A stretch of DNA of 64,000 bases, from contig JBEKPS010000003.1 in assembly GCA_049520515.1 (NCBI GenBank), positions 124,001 to 188,000 on the forward strand. Direction: 5' to 3'. Of the stretch, positions 60,809 to 64,000 are shown one piece after another (position 1 is the stretch's first letter; each line of letters opens with the position of its first letter). This stretch comes from JAFAMS01 sp049520515. GTDB taxonomy: Bacteria > Vulcanimicrobiota > Vulcanimicrobiia > Vulcanimicrobiales > Vulcanimicrobiaceae. A model generated the notes under the pieces. That model was given only the letters and a program-made list of their open reading frames with translations, was not told the origin of the DNA and did no database searches. The position numbers and the translations under genes are program-made.

Positions 60809-62470
60809 GTGCCCTTTCTTTCAGGAAAACGCGCGTTTCTCGAGCTGCTGAAGCAAGAAGGCGTCGAGTATATCTTCGGAAATCCGGGGACGACTGAGCT
60901 GCCGTTGATGGACGCGCTCGCCGTTGAAACGGAGCTCCGCTACATCCTCGGGTTACAGGAAGCCGCGGTGATGGCGATGGCCGACGGCTACGCGCAGGCT
61001 TCAGGAAAACTGACGTGCGTCAGCGTGCATGTCGCACCGGGACTCGGCAACGCGATGGGGATGCTCTACGATGCGCGCAAAGCCGGATCGCCGATTATTG
61101 TGACGGCCGGTCAGCACGATCAGAGCTTCACGTTCAGCGAGCCGCTCTTGTGGGCCGATCTGCCGGAGATCGCGCGACCGTTTGTCAAATGGTCGAGCGA
61201 AGTTCGCCGTCTCGAAGAACTGCCGCTTGCGATTCATCGTGCCGCGAAAACGGCGCTTGCGCCACCGACCGGGCCAGTTTTTCTATCGCTGCCGGGTGAC
61301 GTGCTGACGAACGAGGCCGAGATCGCGATGGGAACGCCGTCGCGCGTGGCACCCAACGTGCGCGGCGATCGCGCCGCAATCGAAGCGGCCGCCGTTTTGT
61401 GCGCAAGCGCGAAGCGTCCGTTGATTTTCGCCGGCGATGCAATCGCGCAAAGCGATGCGCTCGCCGAGACCGTTGCGTTTGCGGAGCTGCTTGGTGCGCC
61501 GGTTTACGCCGAAGCCGTGTCGAGTCGCGCCTCGTTCCCGTCGTCGCACCCGCTCTTTTTCGGAGCAATGGTGCGGCTGCAGAAGAACATCCGCGAGATC
61601 CTTGCGCAGCACGATCTCGTGATCTCGCTCGGCGCCGATCTGTTCACGCTTTCACTTCCTTCGCCGCTCAACGCGATGCCCGAGAATGTGAAGATCGTTC
61701 ATCTTGATACCGATCCGTGGGAGATTGCGAAAAACTACGCGGTGGAAGCCGCGATCTTCGGTGAGCCGAAGGTGACGCTCCCCGAGCTTACGGCCGAGAC
61801 GCAAGCGCGCATGACGCGTGACGAACACGCGTCTGCGCGCACACGTGATGAAGAGACGCGCCGGACCAATGCGCAGGCGCGCGCCAAGCTTGCAGCATCC
61901 GCCTCCGAGGCCGCGAAGCGAACACCGATCGAGCCGCTTGCGCTCTTGCAGACGATCGCCGCGACGTTGCCGCCGAATGCAGTCGTCATCGATGAAACGG
62001 TTTCTTCCGGAATGGGGATGCGCTCGCTGCTGCGCAGCGATGATGCGCAGAGCTATTTTGGTTTGCGCGGCGGTGGGATTGGTTGGGGATTGCCGGCCGC
62101 AATCGGTGCACAGCTCGCGCTGCCCAACCGCCCCGTCGTTGCGCTCATCGGCGACGGCAGCGCGATGTACACCGTGCAAGGGCTGTGGACGGCCGCGCAC
62201 GAGAAACTCGCGGTGACGTTCGTGATTTTCAACAACACGTCGTATAAGATTCTTAAGCAGCGCGCGCTCGCGATGGGTGCGCTCACCGCCGAGACGAAAC
62301 GCTTTGTCGCGATGGATCTGACCGAACCCGCGATCGATTTTGTCGGGCTCGCGCGTTCGCTTGGTGTGGCCGCGGAACGTGTCACGACGCTCGACGAGGT
62401 ACGCGCGCATCTCAAGCGCGGGCTATCCTCGAAAGTGCCGAATCTGATCGAGGTCGTCATCGCCGCGTGA
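60809..62470 (+). CDS. ThDP-dependent enzyme (benzoylformate decarboxylase / acetolactate synthase-like)
   Basis: A product of about 553 residues from GTG 60809 with CGCGGAG before it; the 60-residue extension to 60629 overlaps the divergent gene. N-terminal GVEYIFGNPGTTELPLMDAL carries the catalytic Glu, and the C-terminal GDGSAMYTVQGLWTAAHEKL with FNNTSYKILK binds ThDP/Mg. Closest in pattern to MdlC-type benzoylformate decarboxylases among the acetolactate synthase superfamily; the substrate is not certain. The stop overlaps the CoA-transferase start by four bases (GTGA), so the two probably share a pathway. Confidence 0.88.
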   Translation: MPFLSGKRAFLELLKQEGVEYIFGNPGTTELPLMDALAVETELRYILGLQEAAVMAMADGYAQASGKLTCVSVHVAPGLGNAMGMLYDARKAGSPIIVTAGQHDQSFTFSEPLLWADLPEIARPFVKWSSEVRRLEELPLAIHRAAKTALAPPTGPVFLSLPGDVLTNEAEIAMGTPSRVAPNVRGDRAAIEAAAVLCASAKRPLIFAGDAIAQSDALAETVAFAELLGAPVYAEAVSSRASFPSSHPLFFGAMVRLQKNIREILAQHDLVISLGADLFTLSLPSPLNAMPENVKIVHLDTDPWEIAKNYAVEAAIFGEPKVTLPELTAETQARMTRDEHASARTRDEETRRTNAQARAKLAASASEAAKRTPIEPLALLQTIAATLPPNAVVIDETVSSGMGMRSLLRSDDAQSYFGLRGGGIGWGLPAAIGAQLALPNRPVVALIGDGSAMYTVQGLWTAAHEKLAVTFVIFNNTSYKILKQRALAMGALTAETKRFVAMDLTEPAIDFVGLARSLGVAAERVTTLDEVRAHLKRGLSSKVPNLIEVVIAA

Positions 62471-63609
62471 GCGGTCCACTTGAGGGTGTCCGCGTCATCG
62501 ATCTCTCGACGGTCGTTGCGGGTCCACTCGTCACCCGTCTGATGGCGGACATGGGTGCCGACGTCATCAAGGTCGAGTCCAAAGCCGGCGACATCATGCG
62601 CTGGACGGGCCCGGGTCGTCACGTCGGGATGGGTGCGCTGTTCATGCACCTTAATCGCGGGAAGCGCAGCATCATTCTCGACTTGAAGAATGATGTTGAC
62701 CGCGAGAAGCTCTTGAAATTGTGTGAAGGCGCTGATCTGCTTTTTCACAACATCCGTGCTGCAGCTATGGGTCGTCTGCGTTTAGGGTACGCCGACGTTG
62801 CGGCGCGTAATCCGAAGATTCTCTACGTGAGTCTGGTCGGATTCGCGCAGAACGGACCGTACGCGCCATGGCCGGCATACGATGATCTTATTCAAGGCGC
62901 ATCAGGCCTCGCGGCGATGTTCAAACGGACGGGAGAAGCTCCGCGCTACGTTCCGCTCAACATGGCTGATCGGACGAGTGGAATTACGGCCTTCGGAGCC
63001 GTCCTTGCGGCGCTCTATCATCGCGAGAAAACCGGGAAAGGCCAAGCCGTTGAGGTCGCGATGTTCGAGGCACTCGTCGATTTCGTGTTCGGCGATCATC
63101 TCGGCGGTCACAGCTTCGATCCAATCGAGGGCGATTTCGGCTACAATCGATTGCTCACGACGCTTCGCCGTCCGCATCGCACGCTCGACGGCTATATTTG
63201 CGTGCTGCTCTACGACGACAAGCAGTGGGAGCGATTCTTCGCTCAGGTTGGCCGGGCAGAGCAATACGCGAGCGATCCCAGGCTACACGATACAATCAAG
63301 CGCCGCGATCACTATCACGAAGCCTACACGATCGTGGCTGAGATTCTCGCAACGCGAACGACGGCCGATTGGCTGAAGATGCTGCGTGAAAACGATCTAC
63401 CGGCTATGCCGATGAACGATCTCGACGACGTTCTGCACGATCCGCACCTGGCTGCGACTGGGTTCTTCGTGAAGCAGCAGCATCCAACCGAAGGCGCGAT
63501 GCAAACGACGGGTCATGCGTCCCGCTTCGCGGTTACGCCGCTCGCCGATCCGGGCGTTGCGCCCAACCTCGGCGAGCATACGGAAGAGGTCCTCAACGAG
63601 CTAGATTAG
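62467..63609 (+). CDS. Family III CoA transferase (CaiB/BaiF-like)
   Basis: A 380-residue enzyme transferring CoA between carboxylic acids. GVRVIDLSTVVAGPLVTRLM, ADMGADVIKVES and the HLNRGKRSIILDLKND segment mark the family. The catalytic Asp is in NMADRTSGITAFGAVLAALY, a family-conserved position. It is coupled to the ThDP enzyme. Together they resemble 2-oxo-acid or oxalate-type catabolism (CoA activation plus decarboxylation), but the acid is not known. Confidence 0.92.
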   Translation: MSGPLEGVRVIDLSTVVAGPLVTRLMADMGADVIKVESKAGDIMRWTGPGRHVGMGALFMHLNRGKRSIILDLKNDVDREKLLKLCEGADLLFHNIRAAAMGRLRLGYADVAARNPKILYVSLVGFAQNGPYAPWPAYDDLIQGASGLAAMFKRTGEAPRYVPLNMADRTSGITAFGAVLAALYHREKTGKGQAVEVAMFEALVDFVFGDHLGGHSFDPIEGDFGYNRLLTTLRRPHRTLDGYICVLLYDDKQWERFFAQVGRAEQYASDPRLHDTIKRRDHYHEAYTIVAEILATRTTADWLKMLRENDLPAMPMNDLDDVLHDPHLAATGFFVKQQHPTEGAMQTTGHASRFAVTPLADPGVAPNLGEHTEEVLNELD

Positions 63610-63615
63610 GGCGGC

Positions 63616-63638
63616 CCCTCGACTTCGCTCGGGGTGAC
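63616..63638. repeat. Dispersed repeat, copy 5 (inverted)
   Basis: CCCTCGACTTCGCTCGGGGT plus GAC between two convergent genes is the complement of the repeat at 1759. As a hairpin-forming intergenic element it may also serve as a transcription terminator for both. Confidence 0.55.
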
Positions 63639-63643
63639 AACGC

Positions 63644-63961
63644 CTACACCGGTGAGAATGAAGTAGACTTCATGATCTTATTCTCTTGGTGCTGCATGTG
63701 GCCGGCTTCGGCGCTTTTCTTGAGATAGGCTTGCCACGCGGGATCGGCTTGCATGGCACCGCGCTTTTTCTCCCGGTCGGCCATGCTCTCGTATTTCCAG
63801 ATGTGCACGACTTGGTTTTGCGTGCCGACTTCGCTCATAAAATACCCGAGCGGCTCGCCCAGATGCTTGAGCTGAACCGGGTAGCCTTCTGATTCATAGA
63901 GGGCGAGCCAGGCGTTCAGTCTTCCTGGAAGCGTCGTATAGGTTCGAATGTCGACGATCAC
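63644..63961 (-). CDS. NIPSNAP-family protein
   Basis: A 105-residue ferredoxin-like fold protein (MIVDIRTYTTLPGRLNAWLA). The pattern DIRTYTTLPGRLNAWLALYE, GYFMSEVGTQNQVVHIWKYE and DREKKRGAMQADPAWQAYLK is the NIPSNAP family from end to end. Members are small dimeric proteins often found beside catabolic enzymes; the biochemical role is open. ATG 63961 follows AGGACAC. Confidence 0.92.
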   Translation of the reverse strand: MIVDIRTYTTLPGRLNAWLALYESEGYPVQLKHLGEPLGYFMSEVGTQNQVVHIWKYESMADREKKRGAMQADPAWQAYLKKSAEAGHMQHQENKIMKSTSFSPV

Positions 63962-64000
63962 GAGTGTCCTCCGTTTGAAAGTGCGTTGCGGACGATACGA

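Noticed and set aside
1..64000. CRISPR arrays, rRNA, ordinary tRNA genes
   Set aside because: No regularly spaced direct repeats, no 16S/23S signatures and no tRNA cloverleaf with GGTTCRANTCC were seen apart from the tmRNA.

Overview
This is a bacterial chromosome segment with moderately high GC, short spacers and many start/stop overlaps of the ATGA or GTGA type. TGA is used as an ordinary stop by many genes. The mix of molybdenum hydroxylases, family III CoA transferase, ACC deaminase, S9 and M1 peptidases, a 7TM adenylate cyclase and two probable selenoproteins fits an uncultured soil lineage. Candidatus Eremiobacterota (WPS-2) or a relative is my guess; no taxonomic marker in the window proves it.

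Layout. 0-1.7 kb is a core-like stretch: a YvlD/holin-family membrane protein, surE, and a tmRNA gene (ssrA) with its terminator. 1.8-20 kb is accessory in character: small hypothetical and membrane proteins, two paralogous secreted proteins, two genes sharing a duplicated leader and signal-peptide start, hydrolases, an S9A oligopeptidase, an HslV-like protein and an XRE-STAND regulator. It ends near 20.0 kb at a second copy of the tmRNA 3' flank and terminator, so an old island inserted at ssrA is possible. 20-33 kb holds a two-subunit isoquinoline-oxidoreductase-type enzyme, a thioredoxin-like gene with an in-frame TGA where the first active-site Cys belongs, GT9-type TPR proteins (one damaged), a D-aminoacylase and an adenylate cyclase. 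33-49 kb is metabolic and housekeeping-like: a cNMP-binding flavoprotein, ACC deaminase, peptide-binding protein, peptidase E-like protein, ketopantoate reductase, OFA-type MFS transporter with its small partner, aldo/keto reductase, CsaA and others. 49-64 kb carries a three-subunit xanthine-dehydrogenase-type enzyme, an M1 aminopeptidase, a UGSC-family selenoprotein gene and its neighbour, a ThDP enzyme, a CoA transferase and a NIPSNAP protein.

The most notable structure is at 55.77-59.3 kb. A 3.2-kb foreign-looking block (BrnT-like toxin, ribbon-helix-helix-like partner, large P-loop ATPase, with an inverted-repeat operator in front) sits between two 155-bp direct repeats. Each repeat is the 3' end of the UGSC gene. 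The outer copy still overlaps the M1 aminopeptidase start by GTGA, as expected for the ancestral junction. The copy joined to the gene differs mainly at synonymous sites, as expected if the incoming element supplied a replacement 3' end. No integrase lies inside. The UGSC gene itself reads through an in-frame TGA at the diagnostic U-G-S-C motif.

Both TGA codons are followed by possible SECIS-like hairpins. Selenocysteine machinery (selA, selB, selD, tRNA-Sec) is not in this window, so recoding here is inference.
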